Assembly: GCA_048213135.1 (NCBI GenBank)
Contig: PS015452.1
Location: 110,753-171,714, forward strand
Direction: 5' to 3'
DNA from: Reclinomonas americana ATCC 50394
Taxonomy: Eukaryota; Jakobida; Jakobea; Jakobida
DNA: 60,962 nt
In this document: positions 1 to 12,251 of the stretch, piece by piece
Numbering within the stretch: the first letter of the stretch is position 1
How the letters are laid out: each line of letters starts with the position of its first letter
The notes under the pieces: generated by a model
Database searches by the model: none
Told to the model about the DNA's origin: nothing
What the model saw: only the letters and a program-made list of their open reading frames with translations
Program-made: the position numbers and the translations under genes

Positions 1-23
1 CGGTACGGTCGTAACGTACGTAC

Positions 24-113
<90 letters not shown>

Positions 114-809
114 GACGCACCTCTGTTCGCTCCGTGGTCTCTTGTGCGTCGAGCAGGCGTCGGTTGGCATCGCGCAGCTGCGCTGCTGCACTCTCCCTCT
201 CCTGCTCCATTTGGACCACAATGCGTCGCACTTCTTGTCGCCGTCTGCGTGCGAGAGGGAAGGAAGAGTGAGACTCCCGTGTTGCGTCAGGCGCCACCTG
301 CAATACGCAAACACGCACCCGTCCATCTCTCGTCGAGCTTCGTCACGATCTCGCTCCGCAATGAGCAGTCGCTGTCTCCACTCCTCCCACTGTGCGGGAA
401 CGCGAACCTGATCGTGCACCACCGAGCCCACAAACTTGTCGAGTTGTGAGCGCAGATCACTGCCACACAAAAGAACTCCCGGTCAGTGGACTGAGAGACT
501 TGCACGCTCCTCACAAACGCGCACACGCGCGCGCAGGCATACCGATTCTCGCGCGTCAGCTTTTCGATTTGCCCCTCGACCGCCGCACGCCCCTCTTCCA
601 GCTCCTTGTTTTCCGCGCGCACGCGACCCAAGTCAGTCTCGTAGCGACGACGCAGTCTGCGAGGCCACCAGGTTGTGAGACGAAACTCAAGTACACCTGC
701 ATACGTCCTTCAAAGACGGCGAGACGAAACTCGAGCTCGGCACTGGAGAATCGCTGTGCATTCTCCTTGGTCAATTCCGCGATGCGCTGCTCTTGTCGCT
801 CAATCTGCA

Positions 810-860
<51 letters not shown>

Positions 861-2517
861 GGTGCTCCCGTCAGCGACCATTAGTGCGCGTGATAGGCAG
901 ACGAAAATAGAAAACCACACCAACCTGCTTCTGCAGGTTGGTGTATCGGCTCTTTTGTTGCTCCAGGGTGGAGTTCAAGTCAACAATCTGCATCACACAA
1001 ATCAGTCGACACGGACAATGAACGTGAGCGTGCGTGCGAGCGACGTGCCTGTGCCTTGAACTCCTTGGCCTGATTCAGCGCCTCCAGTTCCTTGCGCTGC
1101 AGGCTGGCCACACGATTCGCCAGCATCTCGTACTCCTGCGGCGAGAAATGGCGTAATGAGCACAGGCTCCGCCTGCAAGAAATGACCACAGCAGCCGCAC
1201 ACACCGCATCCTGTCTCGCATGCCGCGATGCTATGGAATCGAGCTCCTCTTGCAGTGCTCGCCGTTGCGATAGCAGGTCTGAGGCGTGCGACCACAAGTC
1301 AATGCGATTGTTCCTTGCCCGGTTACACCTTCCAACACACATACCCTGAATCTGCACATCACGCTGTGCCACTAGTTGTGTTGTCTCCTCCACGCCCTGG
1401 TCCGCAGAGTCTCTGTAGGCCTTGTAGTCTCGCAGCAAACTGCGGATATCTTTGAACACACACGCACACTCTCTCTCTCCGTATCACACACACAGCGACG
1501 CACCTCTCCTTGTCGGCAAGTCGGTCGCGCGTCTCCATAAGCTCTTGTTGCGTGTGCTGTAATCTGAGATGCACCTCCGCCGCCTCCCCACGCGCCATCT
1601 CCACTTGCGCATTGAGCTCTTGGATTGCCTCCTCCAGCTGCCTGCGGTCTTTCCGCAAAAGGTTGCACTCGCGCTCCATGGTCTCTGTTGCTCGCTGGCT
1701 GTTCTCGGTTCTCAGCTCCAGCTGCTGGCCTGCAGCATGCAAAAACAAGGTCTGAGCCAGTGCAAAACCACACGCACACTCTGTCGGCGCCCCAAACGCA
1801 ACATTCCAGCTCTCGATCACGCAGCGATTCCTTCAGCGTGGCGATTTCACTATCGCCAGCCGCCATGCGCTGCCGGTACAGTTCCGTCTCCTCTGTCAAC
1901 ACATCGATGCGGTCCTGCAGATCGTAGCTGCTCACGCACCAGTCAGCCACGCGCTTCTAAATCACGACTCGAATACAATAAGAACGAAACATGGCACCAG
2001 CATCGGCTGTCGGCGTGCGCACCGAGCGCTGCAGCGCGTCGAGCTCCACTCCTCGCGCACTCGCCTGTCGATCTTGCAACGATCGTTGCAGCTTGTCGCG
2101 CAGCTGCTGGTTCTCCTCCACCAGCACATGCAGCTGTCGATCGATCTCCGAGAACTGGTTCTGCGCGAACACGTGTTGGCGCCATGCCTCACACTCCCCC
2201 TCGACAACACTGCACGGGTGTACCGTAGCAAACGCGATCTGGCCCTCCAGCTCCGTGACGTACGCCTCGTAGGCCGCAAGAAGCGGATTCACAATCTCGG
2301 AATCGGTCGTCCACGGTGGCGCAGGCTGATCGCTCAGCGGTGCATCCAGGGAGACTATCGCACGCTCTATGTCAACGACAGCCTGCTCAATCGCGATGTG
2401 CGTCTCTCTCTTTCTCTCACTACGCCTCACCTGACGCACGAGAGGGCACATGCTTCTGCATCTGTGGATGAGCGCGAAGAGCCGCGTCCAGATTGAGTGT
2501 CACTCGTCGACCACCTC
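1..2517 (-). CDS. Coiled-coil protein, partial (3' end beyond the window), paralogue of the divergent neighbour
   Basis: A multi-exon gene read right to left, mostly predicted coiled coil. Recognisable exon pieces in order are: an AHP-containing helix (LRAHPQMQKH, near 2475-2510), PLLAAYEAYVTELEGQ (near 2230-2290), LHVLVEENQQLRDKLQ (near 2100), IDVLTEETELYRQRM (near 1880), a long Glu/Gln/Arg-rich helix (1515-1740), DIRSLLRDYKAYRD (near 1430), and further helices down to the left edge. Introns are short and several carry CA/GT repeats. The first exon and start codon are not resolved; the furthest exon I can place begins at 2517. No stop is seen, so the gene continues off the left end. The same motif series occurs in the plus-strand gene at 2748-7637. 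A centrosomal or cytoskeletal role would be typical for such a protein, but I do not recognise the family. Confidence 0.6.
27..112. repeat. (GT)n microsatellite next to odd sequence at the window edge
   Basis: About 43 uninterrupted GT units. The 26 bases to its left are built almost only of CGT, GTAC and ACG words. They resemble the sequence flanking the assembly gap near 40668, so the left window edge is probably close to another poorly resolved stretch. Confidence 0.9.
811..857. repeat. (CA)n microsatellite inside an intron
   Basis: About 23 CA units between two coiled-coil exons of the minus-strand gene. Read on the coding strand it is a GT tract close to the 5' splice site, as in several other introns of this window. 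Confidence 0.85.
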
Positions 2518-2747
2518 CTGCACCCGTGCGCTATGAGTGCCACACACACACAGAGAGAGAATAGAGACACTACACAAGTCGAACTCGCCTCCTGTCGCAT
2601 CGCCAGTCTGTTCACGAGAGACAACTTGTGAGTCACCGTCCGTGCGTCACATACACACACATACACACGCGTAGAAACGCAACAACGAGTGGTCGCACAG
2701 TGCTATCGAATCGCGTGGGAGCCCCACCACTGCCATCAGCAGTCGAC
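2518..2747. promoter_or_regulatory. Intergenic stretch between divergent coiled-coil genes (likely shared promoter)
   Basis: About 230 bases separate the first placed exon of the minus-strand gene from the first plausible ATG of the plus-strand gene. The stretch contains CA-rich repeats and perhaps an unresolved first exon of the minus gene. No TATA-like box is evident. The promoter role is inferred only from the head-to-head gene order. Confidence 0.35.
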
Positions 2748-5700
2748 ATGAGCGCGCCTGCTCTGAGGCAAGAAAATTGGGACGAGTATGTAACGGTCAG
2801 CGACGTCGATCGCTCCCCACCAAGTACGACGAGGGGAAAGGACGCACTAGGTGTCAATGCACTTGCTATAGTAACGTGCAGCAGAGGGCACTTTGTGGAC
2901 TTTCACAGCAACTGAAAAGCAAAGCCTCTTGAATTCGAACGTACGCGTCGACGTCAAGCTTCAGTGCATGGTGGCTCAGCGACGCGCACTGCTCGCCTTC
3001 CCATCCCTCCGCTTTGGTCCACCTGCTGCACACGGTCACCACGGAGAAGAGAAAGTCGATCAGGAGAAGGACGCGCGACGCTCGCATAGCATCAACATAA
3101 CACGAAGATGAGGTCTTTCCCTCTCCTATTATATCCCCTCCGCTTCACCTCCATCGACCACATTATCGCTCACTCTTACCTCCTCTCCGACAACCGCAGC
3201 GCACAACCACCGGAGTTCGTCGAGGTGATTGTGCCACTCGAGGCCAAACGCCGATCACAGCCTCACGTTCACTCGCCCTCGCCCTCGTCTACCTCGCTCT
3301 CACTGCGACAAGGCGACATGTGTCGCGTGCTTGAGCTTGACGCACGCCGAGCCAGTGTCTCTGTGCAACTGTGGGCTCGTCATCATCAACGCGAGGACGA
3401 GGAGGATGATGACGACGAGGAAGAAGATGACAGGGAAGGCGTGTATCGCTTGCCAGCAGTGGCGGTGCGCGTGGTCGGTGGACCTGCTGGTGTCAAGGTG
3501 AACCTCGTCTTGTGTCATGACGAGTCGTCGTCGACTTCTGTTTGACATGTGGATCGATCGTCAACACGCACACAGAACCTGACACAGCATCCGTTCTGGC
3601 GTGAGCTGGCGACGCGACCGGAGCACCTGCAGACGTGGATGTCACCGGTGTTGGTGAGCAGTGCAATAGCGGGCGGAAGTGGGCGAGCGGATGATGCGGC
3701 GTCGGAGTCGACAGTGGAGTCGGGGCAACTGGTGGCGGTGGTGATGCAGCCGCGACGGCCATCGCTGGTCGCCACCGACGATGACACGTTGCAGGTGTCG
3801 CCGAACAGCAGTGGCAGCGCGCAGGTTCAGCAGCAGCAGACCGGCGGCAGTCTCTCGAACAACAGCGACGAGACCACGGCGACAACGGTGACGACGCCGA
3901 CGCCGACGGTCGCGCACTCGACAGCGATGGAACGCAGCACGGTGCCTGTGGCGACGACTAACGCTGTTGCAGCAGCCTCTGTGTTTGACGCACAACGCGG
4001 TGCGTACGCCAGGCAATCGCCGCCGTCCAGCCCGGGCGCGAACAAGACGAGGGTGGCACAGCTGGAGAGACTCGGTTCGTGCAACCTGTGCAGCGCGAGT
4101 GCGCGCCGCGGGTCACTCACGTGCGATCGCATGCAGTGGGACAGCTGAATATGATGCTCACCAAGTTGCTGGAGGCGCACCCGGGTCTCCACGAACGACT
4201 GCAGGCTGTGGGTTCGCCACTGACACTCGTGCCTCGCTCATCGCCGCTGGCTCCGCTCACACAGCCGCGTTCACAGAACAAAGCATCAAGAGCGGGCGCT
4301 TACCGGCCGCCGCCGGACAGCAGCCGGTCACCGCCGTGCACATTCCACTGATTACGGCCTACGAAGCGCACATTAAGCGTCTGGAGAACACCGTGCAGCT
4401 CACACAGGTGATGTCTCGTGTGTCACTTGACGAAATGTGCGCATCAACTGATTGATGTGTGTGGCAGGCGAGGTTAGCTGACGCCCAGAAAGACCTGTAC
4501 TCGCTGGTGGAGGAGGGCAACGATTTGCGCGAGACACTTACGCTAGAGTCGGAGCTGCGGCGTGCACTCGAACGCCAGCTGCGCACTTCGGGTGCGGAGA
4601 GCGATCAAGCTGACTTGCTGTTGCGTCGAGACTTGCCGGAGTGGTCGTGATGCTGTCACTCACGCGTGGACAGGCTCGAGCTGCACTCGCGGAACGCCAC
4701 ATTGACCGAGGAAGTGGAGCTGCTGAGATTAAAGGATCGTGAGTGGCAGAAGCGAGAGGCGCACCTCAGGGGCGAGCTGGAAGCTGCCGGGAGGAAAGGT
4801 ACACTTCTTTTTTCGAAAATACTCAGCACTTTGCACACGCAGGCTGACCCTGTTTGTCTTTGAAGACAAGGAGAACACGGTGCGGTGGGCGGAAGCAAGG
4901 CGTGACTTCATGGCCGTGGACAAGGACTTGGGGGAGGCGGCGGAGAAGATTGAGCAGATGAAGTCGTTGTGCCAGCGCAAGGACGCCGACTTGACGGAGC
5001 GTGATCGGCAAATCGAGCTGGCTCACCAGGGTGCGCAAGAGGCTCGGCAGCGCCAGACTGTTGCCGAAACGCTGGTGAAGGACAAGGAAGCGTTGCGTGT
5101 GTTCGACACGGGAATGTGGTGCTTGCTCCGTCGTTGACGACATGGTGCACAGCATGCTGAAGGAGTTGAGGTCGCAACTGGAGCAGATGCGAGCACTGGT
5201 GGACCGTCGAGAGGAGCAGCTTGACGAGCGCGAAGGCAAGATACAAAGTTGCAACGATGACGACCTTGGCGTGCGCTGTTTTGTTTCTTGCTCACACACA
5301 CGTCACAGATCTTGTTGCACAACAGCTGTACCTCGAGCAAATCGCCTTGCAGCACAAGGAGACGATCGCCGCTCGCGTTGAGGTTGCGTACCTTCCTCGT
5401 GCTACGTACACGATATGCATTAGTTGACTGTGCCGCCGGCAGGAGGTGCAACGCTTGCAGCAGGAGAACGAGTCGAAGCAGGAAATCGAGCGAGATCTAA
5501 CTCTGGAACTGAGTGGCGCTCAGCGACGTGTTCGTTTTCGATAGACGCCACACTGTTCTTCCCACATCTACGTCGCTCACATGCGGTTATCAAACAGTGT
5601 GAAGACCTGGAGACGACCTTGCGTGCCGAGCAAGAGAGACTGCGTGACGCGCTAAAGGATGTTGCGTACTAGCGACGTGTGCTTGCGTGTTGGAGGTTAG

Positions 5701-7637
5701 CTGGAGACACTGACTCGTCCACAACGCAGCTGACGGCCACGCGGGAGGAACTGTCACAACTGAGGAGCGAGTACGCTCTGCTGGAAGTCAGTGTCGGTGC
5801 AGAGTTGCGGAGGTCATGTCTCCAGTGTTGTCTCTTGTCGCATGCCTGCTGAATTGTGTCTGTGTGTGTGCCTGCTTGGACAGTGCACGGCGTCGTCTGG
5901 TGCAGCAGCTGAAAGACTGCGAAGACATTATTCAACGACAACAGCACGCTCACCGCCAGCTGGAGCTTCAAAATGTGCTGCTCTCTGACGAGAATCGGTG
6001 AGCCCACCGATGCAAGCTTGGCTTGTCATCTAAACACATGATCTTACACACACGCGCAGAGCACTGCAACAACGCTGGGAACTGCTCATGTCAATGCCAG
6101 ACGGTCGTCGGACGCAGGCTTCTCGCATCGAGCAAGAACAGAAGCAGCAGCAGCTGCAGCAGATGCAGCAACCGCAGCTGCAGTCGTCGTCCGATGTGGT
6201 CACTCGAGAACTCGAGCGGTACGTTCTTTCGTTGGAGCAATCTCGCTGCTGCACGTCGGGCACTCACATGCTGGAGGGAAAACAGAGAGCTGCGAGTCGT
6301 GCGCGAGAGGCTGAATGAGTTGGAGACACGGCACATGGAGGCGCAAGCCAGGGATCGCTCACAGCACGCCACCATACAGTCACTGCGTGAGAATATGGAA
6401 ACGCTGAAAGTAAGCAGCAGCATGTGTTCACATGGTGCAGTGCGTAGCGCGCGCGTCTGTCTGAAGCTGCCAATACGCAGGCGGAAAAGGTGCATCTGGA
6501 GCAACGCGTGCGCGACCTGCAGCAAGAGTACGCGTCGTCGAGTGTGCGCAGTCCCGCCGAGCGGTCATTCTCGACGGAGATGAACCGTGGACAGTTGGCT
6601 CTGGTGTGGACGCAGCTGCCATGTGTACCGGGAACGACTTGAGAGACACTCACTACCGCATGTTATCTTTGCAGTTCGAAAGCAAGGCACGTGACGCCGC
6701 ACAGCGAGCAGAGCGCATCAAAACGCTGGAGGCCGTGCTGGAGCGCACACGCGAAGAGAAAGCGCTTCTGGAACACCGATTGTTGCGTGAACACTATGGG
6801 ATGGGATGGCTGCATGCTCACCACCCACCTTCTCAACTGCAGAAGCGTGGCCCGCGAATCGGTCAAGGACGAGCTGGCTGTCGACATTGCGGAGGCGGAG
6901 GCCAAGGCGGAGGTGGAGCGTGTGACGGCGGAGAACGCACGCGCCGAGCTGCAACGATCGCAGGAGGAGGTGCAGAGATTACGCGCCGAGGTAGGAACGC
7001 GAGAGCAGCAAATGGAGGGACTGCAGGCGGCCTTGTTGCGATCGTTGCAGTCGTCGCAACTGGCGACCATACAGCAGGCACGACTGATGGCAAACAATGA
7101 GCACTTGATGGGAGAACGCCGGGAGCTCCATATCCTTTCTGTTGCCATCGCTTGTGCAGCTCCAGTCATCGCGTTGCCACTGCGTTTGTCCTTGACTCTT
7201 CGCGTGCACTCGACAGAATCGAGCGATTGGAACTCGAAGTACGTCGCGCTCACACGGCGAGTGTACGACACGCCGCATCGCCAGCGCTGTCGACGCCCAG
7301 CGTGTTTGGTGCGTGTCCGCCGTTCCAGTGCTTTTTTTCTGTCATGCGCATCATTCTCACCACCCACACCACAGAGGGCATGTTGTATGGCGAAACACAC
7401 GGTACTGGCGTCCCCGGCATGCTGCCGCCGACCACGCCCCAGGTGCTCTCATCCAGCGGGCGCGCCGTTCTCACGACCGCGTCTCCACTGCGATCTCACA
7501 GCCCCGGCACGGCCGTTCGTCGGAAAAAGAGGCCATCGTCGGCCACCGCAGCGACGGCCGAGACCCGACCAATGTCGGCTTCCGCACCTGCTTCGTCGTC
7601 GAGCCGAGCGCGACTACGAGCCATGCATGCACAATGA
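2748..7637 (+). CDS. Coiled-coil protein with an SH3-like N-terminal segment
   Basis: The proposed start is ATG 2748 (MSAPALRQENWDEYV). An exon at about 3200-3500 reads like an SH3 fold: PPEFVEVIVPLEAKR, then LRQGDMCRVLELD, an acidic Asp/Glu run, and YRLPAVAVRVVG. It joins in phase to an exon beginning NLTQHPFWRELATRPEHLQ and a Ser/Thr/Gln-rich linker. From about 4150 the protein is a chain of coiled-coil exons: LTKLLEAHPGLHERLQ, PLITAYEAHIKRLENTV, LYSLVEEGNDLRETL, ATLTEEVELLRLKDREW and more. It ends in a Ser/Ala-rich tail with stop TGA at 7635-7637, followed by AT-rich sequence. The exon series parallels that of the divergent minus-strand gene, so the two look like ancient duplicates. The intron at 2880-3200 is unusually long and may hide an exon. 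Function is not assigned. Confidence 0.65.
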
Positions 7638-7708
7638 ATGAAATAATAATAATAATCAAAAACAACATTCATTCCTGCAGACAGAGACAGGCACCCGTGC
7701 ACATGGTG

Positions 7709-9727
7709 CTATGAGTGCACCCACTCAAAGAACTTGGTGGCCAACTCGAAGCCGACAAACATCAGTCCCGCGTACGGAACTAGCTTGGCGAGGTTGGCCG
7801 TCGTGCCGCGGTACAGGCCACGAATGCCCTCTGTCCGCGCCACCTGGTATGTCACGGGGTGAGAGGAGTGGTAGGATAGAGTGGCGACACAAATGGGACG
7901 CACCTTGAGGAAGCAGTCCGTGGCATTCTTGTAGTACTCGGGGTTCGGAGAACCGTCGGCCAAAAACTTTTGGTCAATGCCCTGCGCCTGCAACTTCTTG
8001 CGGATCAGGTCCATGGGGTAGGTGCCGGTCTGCGAAAAGCTGTGGCGCTCTCCCGAATGAGCGACACGCAGAAAACACAGGCAAAGAAGGGTGGGAAAAA
8101 AACGCAACGCTGCGGCAACACAACCATTCGCAAACTGCTGTAGTGGCGACAGCTGATCGCGCGGAATGCCCCATGCACCACCCAACATCTGTGCCATCTG
8201 CGTGAGTTTCCATGCACACCAACCCAACTACCCCGATAGTGCGTCACACACCTCGTAGGCCATGAATGTCATGCCGGCAAAGGGGAAAATGCCGAACACC
8301 GTGGTCACAATGCCGCGGTACAGACCACGCACGCCCTCTTTTCTGTAGATCTGCTTGGCCGTTGGCCACGGAGCCAGTTTCTGACTCATGTGCGACACGG
8401 TCAAGCGCGTCTGCAGCGGCGGGATGAGTCAACGGGAGAAAAAGGAGGAGGGAATTGAACACGCAAGCGCACACACCTTGATCACATCGAGTGGGTACGT
8501 GAAGAACGAGGCAGTGGAGCCAGCAATGCCGCCGGCGAGCAATGCACGCAGCGGCGACAATTCACCTGTTTCTTGACTCCTCAACATGTCCTTCACCTTC
8601 ACAAATGTGGCAAACTGAATGCCTGTGCATGCAGATGAAAACGACAGACAATGAGAGGGGGCTCAGGGAAAAAACACAACGCACCATTGAATGGGAACAG
8701 CCTGACGCACGCCATGCCTGCACCACGACAAACAGAACAGTGCGTGAGCGAGCGAGTGAGCACGCACATTATGCACAAGCATCACCATTGCCCTTCCAGA
8801 ACGCCTTCAGCCCCTCATTCTTGTACACATTCTGTGGCGAGAGAATGAGCACGCCAGAGGCGCACACGACTAACAAGAACCACAAAGAAGGACGCAACAC
8901 TAAAGGTCTTCAGAAACCCCTGCTTGGAGTCCTTGGTGCCGACTTGCGCCAAAATCTTGACCACGTCCAACGGCTGAACACGCCACACATGAAGGGTCAA
9001 CATGCGAAAATAGCGATCGATTTCTCCGATGCACGGGGAGGCACAGGGAGAGACAGGCAGTGAGAGGGAGAGTAAGGGAAGGGGTTTGGCAGAGAGGGAA
9101 AGAGAGAAAGTAAGAGAGAGAGAGAGAGACCGGCAGTGAGTGCATTTGGCGAGAGAAACCGAGTGACTGGTGCATTGTCGATCGCATTTGCATCGATCTC
9201 TACTCTCCAAGCTCTCCCATTCACTCACTCACTCACTGCACCCACTACACCCCACGCAACCCACACCAAAACCACACCAAAATCGCACCAAAACCCCACA
9301 CAAAAAACAAAAAAACTCACCGACGTCAATGTGCGCGATAACACACCCGCAAAGCCGCCGCTGATAAAGTTCTCACCAAACGGCAGCTTACTGCAACACA
9401 AACAAACAGACACAAACAAGTCAGAGAGAGAGAGAGACAAACAAGCGACATGTCTGTGTGCGCAACACGCGCTTGCTCTCTTGCACACACACACGGGCAC
9501 AGAGTGAGTGAAAGTGTGTGTCAACGCACCTCTCAAAACGACCCATGAGCGTGTGTTTGTGAGAGAGACAGAGACAGTTTCAATGTGCGCTCGCCCGCCT
9601 TTGCATTGTCTGTGTTTGCGTCTCTCTTTGCGTGTCTTTGTTTGTGTTAGAGTGTACGTGTGTGTGTGTGTGTGTCTCACGCGTAGACGCGAGCAACTGC
9701 AATCATGGGCTGCGCACAGAGCTGCAT
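7709..9727 (-). CDS. Mitochondrial carrier family protein, SLC25A43-like
   Basis: Ten exons splice in phase to 311 residues: 9727-9681, 9390-9321, 8973-8899, 8831-8786, 8717-8685, 8622-8477, 8410-8252, 8197-8109, 8039-7904 and 7843-7709. Three mitochondrial-carrier repeats are visible, with signatures PLDVVK, YPLDVIK and YPMDLIRKK after the odd-numbered helices, and RGLYRG-type motifs after the short matrix helices. Closest by eye is human SLC25A43. Shared features are LAQVG, KGNG..CVRLFP, the PRDQ loop, FANGCVAAA followed by the third signature and MQAQ/LQAQ, and TANL.K.VPY.G.MF. The substrate is unknown. The inner mitochondrial membrane is the expected location from the family. The start at 9727 gives a short N-terminus before helix 1. 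The third exon is preceded by a long intron (8974-9320) full of CA and GA repeats. Two introns (donors at 8898 and 8108) use GTTGCGT. Confidence 0.9.
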
Positions 9728-10054
9728 GAAGGACAAGTCACTGGGAGTTGCGTGCACTGACACGCGCACGCACATGAAAGTCACTTGCGAGCACACACAT
9801 GCGCGCGCATTGAGAGAGTGCGAGAGAGCACTGTTGTGTGTGCATGCATGGCGAGTTGTGCATTGAGATGATGATGGTTGATTACACGTGCGTGCGCACT
9901 ATATGTGCACACACGCGCGCGCTCTCCTCTCACAGTCGCACTCTCTCTCTCTCTCTCTTACGCGTGCGTTGTGCGTCGCGTCATCATGCACCACCGAGAG
10001 AGGAGTTGCGGCAGTTGATCATCATGACACACACTCACCGTTTGCCGCGCACAG
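9728..10054. promoter_or_regulatory. Intergenic stretch between divergent genes
   Basis: About 330 bases between the carrier start and the first placed exon of the plus-strand gene. It holds alternating CA/TG and CT-rich runs (for example CT repeats near 9940-9958). The first exon of the plus-strand gene may lie here (a possible exon near 9986 ends at a GTTGCGG donor) but does not join in frame. No other gene is seen. Confidence 0.35.
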
Positions 10055-10081
10055 TACGAGTCGGAGAAGGGCGAGGTGCCG

Positions 10082-12115
10082 ATGCGAGGCATGGGCGCAT
10101 CTTCGTCGCCCACTGCGGATAGTGGATACGCGCCACCGCGCTCGCCGGGTAGTGGTGTGCTCTCGCCGGGCAAGGCGGCTGGAGCGGCGGCCGCAGCAGC
10201 GGCGGCTGGTGTCACACCGCAGGGCGACCGGCTGTCGCTGATGCATCACCGCGATGCGGATGAGAGCGATGATAGCGATGGAGAGACGGCCTCCAAGCCG
10301 GTGCAGTCGTCTTCGTCTACGCCGCCGGCACCGTCGCGGCCACCGGCGAGGGCGGCAGCGAGGGCGGCGGCAGCGGCGGCGTCGTCGTTGTCGGGGGCGG
10401 CGTCGGTGGAGTCGGGCGAGTCGTCCATGCTGGATCAGCGCATTGAGAAGAGGCCGCAGTCGCCCGACGCGCCACCGGTGGTGAGTTGATACACAACAAC
10501 GAGGGTATAACTGTGTGTGCGTTCGCACACATCCACTGACTCGTCTTCCTTGCAGCCGCGATTGGCGTTTGGCCATTGGCCACCACCAGAGGGTCCGGTG
10601 ACGCGCGGTCGGCCGCAGTTTGAGGCGAGGCTGTTGGCGGTGCGCGAGGCCATGAGCACATCCACCACGCGTTCGCTCGGCAACGTGCAGAACGCTGTCA
10701 ACGCACTGTCGGCATTCATCCGCACCGAGCCGCGCAGCACCGAACTCACCAACCAAGGTGCGCCACGCTCTCCTCTTACTTCGCCTCTCCTCTCGCACTT
10801 TCTCATCGGTGTGCTGTCAGGCGTCGTTTTCCTGCGACGACTGCTCGGCATTTTGGACAAGGTGTACGCCGACTGCTACCGACGCGAGCCACTGGCGATG
10901 CCCGACAGTGACTTGCAGTTTGTGTATGCGCGCGCGCTGGAGTTGACTGTGGATCTGTTTATGCAAAAGACGTGTGCGCACGCCGAGACCGTTCACCGCG
11001 GCCTGCCCGATGTGCCCGAGTTGGAGGCGTTTGCGTGCGACAAGCTGTTTGAGGACTACACGCGAAACGTGGCGCTGCGCGGACAGTTGCTGGCGCTCTA
11101 CTCGTCCGTGATGAATCTGAGTGGTGTGTCCAGCTTGCGGAGATAATTTCCCCCATGACTCGCCTTTCTCACTCACTCACTGCTGCGTGCTTCCTCACGC
11201 TGTAGAGGCACAATCACTCAAACTGAATGAGGATCGCTTCGTCACACTCGTCATGGATTCGCTGGACAATTTCGTGGAGGACTCGTCGTGCTGCGGGTGG
11301 GCGTGCTACATTATCGCGATGCAAGCGCTCTTTTTGCGACCCGAAGTGGAGGCCACATACGCCGTCAAGGGCATTCCGCGAAGGCTTGCCGAGATCATTG
11401 ATCGTGCGCTGCTCACCAACACACCATTCCCGGCGGTGCAATCGATTAGCGCCATTCTGTACCTGGTCAAGAAGAGCGGTGTGTGAGAGGGAGAAACAGA
11501 TTCATCTGCTGTGCTTTCTCGTGTGACTGAAAGAATGCGACTGTCTCCTGGTGACCCGCAGAACGCCTGAAGAGGCTGGCGCTGGAGACGGGCATTGTGG
11601 AGAAGCTGGATTCGTGCATGGCGCTCTTCACCAACAACCAGCAGCTGGAGCAAAAGGCCGATCAGCTGCGGCGATTCCTCAGTGCGGGTGCCGGCGGCGC
11701 TTCTCGCTCGCTCGCCACGTGCGTACAATTCTCCTTGTGTGATCGACTTGAGCGTTTTTTGCACTCACTCCTCTCGTGCTGGTAACAGTGCGCCGGCATC
11801 ACCGTCGCCGCCAGTCAGCAATGGTGGAACGCCGACGTCCTCGTCGGGATTGCAAGCGGGCGGCTCACTATCACGACGCACCAACTCGGATGTGTCGTCG
11901 GACACGGAGAGTGATTCGCGTGGCGTGAGCAGCTCGGGTGTGAAGCTGCGAGTCGGTGGCGGTGGGCGGTCGACCAAGAGTTGAGTGGTGGTGGGGGGTG
12001 GGGGAAAGAAGCAGGGTTGGCATTCCTCTGTCTCACATGACTGTATGCAGGCAACGATGGGTACGCACCACCGACGCTGCCGTCGTCGGCCGTGAGGAGT
12101 GGTGGAGCGCGCTAA
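10082..12115 (+). CDS. Unrecognised helical protein with low-complexity N- and C-termini
   Basis: The first placed exon opens after an acceptor at 10054. Its reading frame runs through YESEKGEVP to an in-frame ATG at 10082, used here as a conservative start. Residues up to about 130 are Ala/Ser/Pro-rich. The conserved-looking core is helical: FEARLLAVREAMSTSTT, FLRRLLGILDKVYADCYRRE, LELTVDLFMQKTCAHAE, RFVTLVMDSLDNFVEDS, FPAVQSISAILYLVKKS and EKLDSCMALFTNNQQLEQ. Introns begin at about 10481, 10757, 11122, 11478 and 11719. The Ser-rich C-terminus is extended by a last exon if a GTTGAGTGG donor near 11980 is used (the extra T puts a TGA in the unspliced frame), giving stop TAA at 12113-12115. 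The core could be an armadillo-type helical repeat. I recognise no named family. Confidence 0.6.
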
Positions 12116-12251
12116 TTGAGTGTTGAGGGGGGGCATGTTTTCCGTGTGTTGTGGTCGTTTTTTCCCCTTGAGAAGGACGGGTGGGGTGAGAGGAATAACA
12201 AAGAAGCATTGGACGTTGCTGCTACACACCTACAACTAGTACATTTATTTC

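Noticed and set aside
27-112. Open frames encoding Cys-Val repeats across the GT tract
   Set aside because: They are simple translations of the microsatellite and do not join to any exon.
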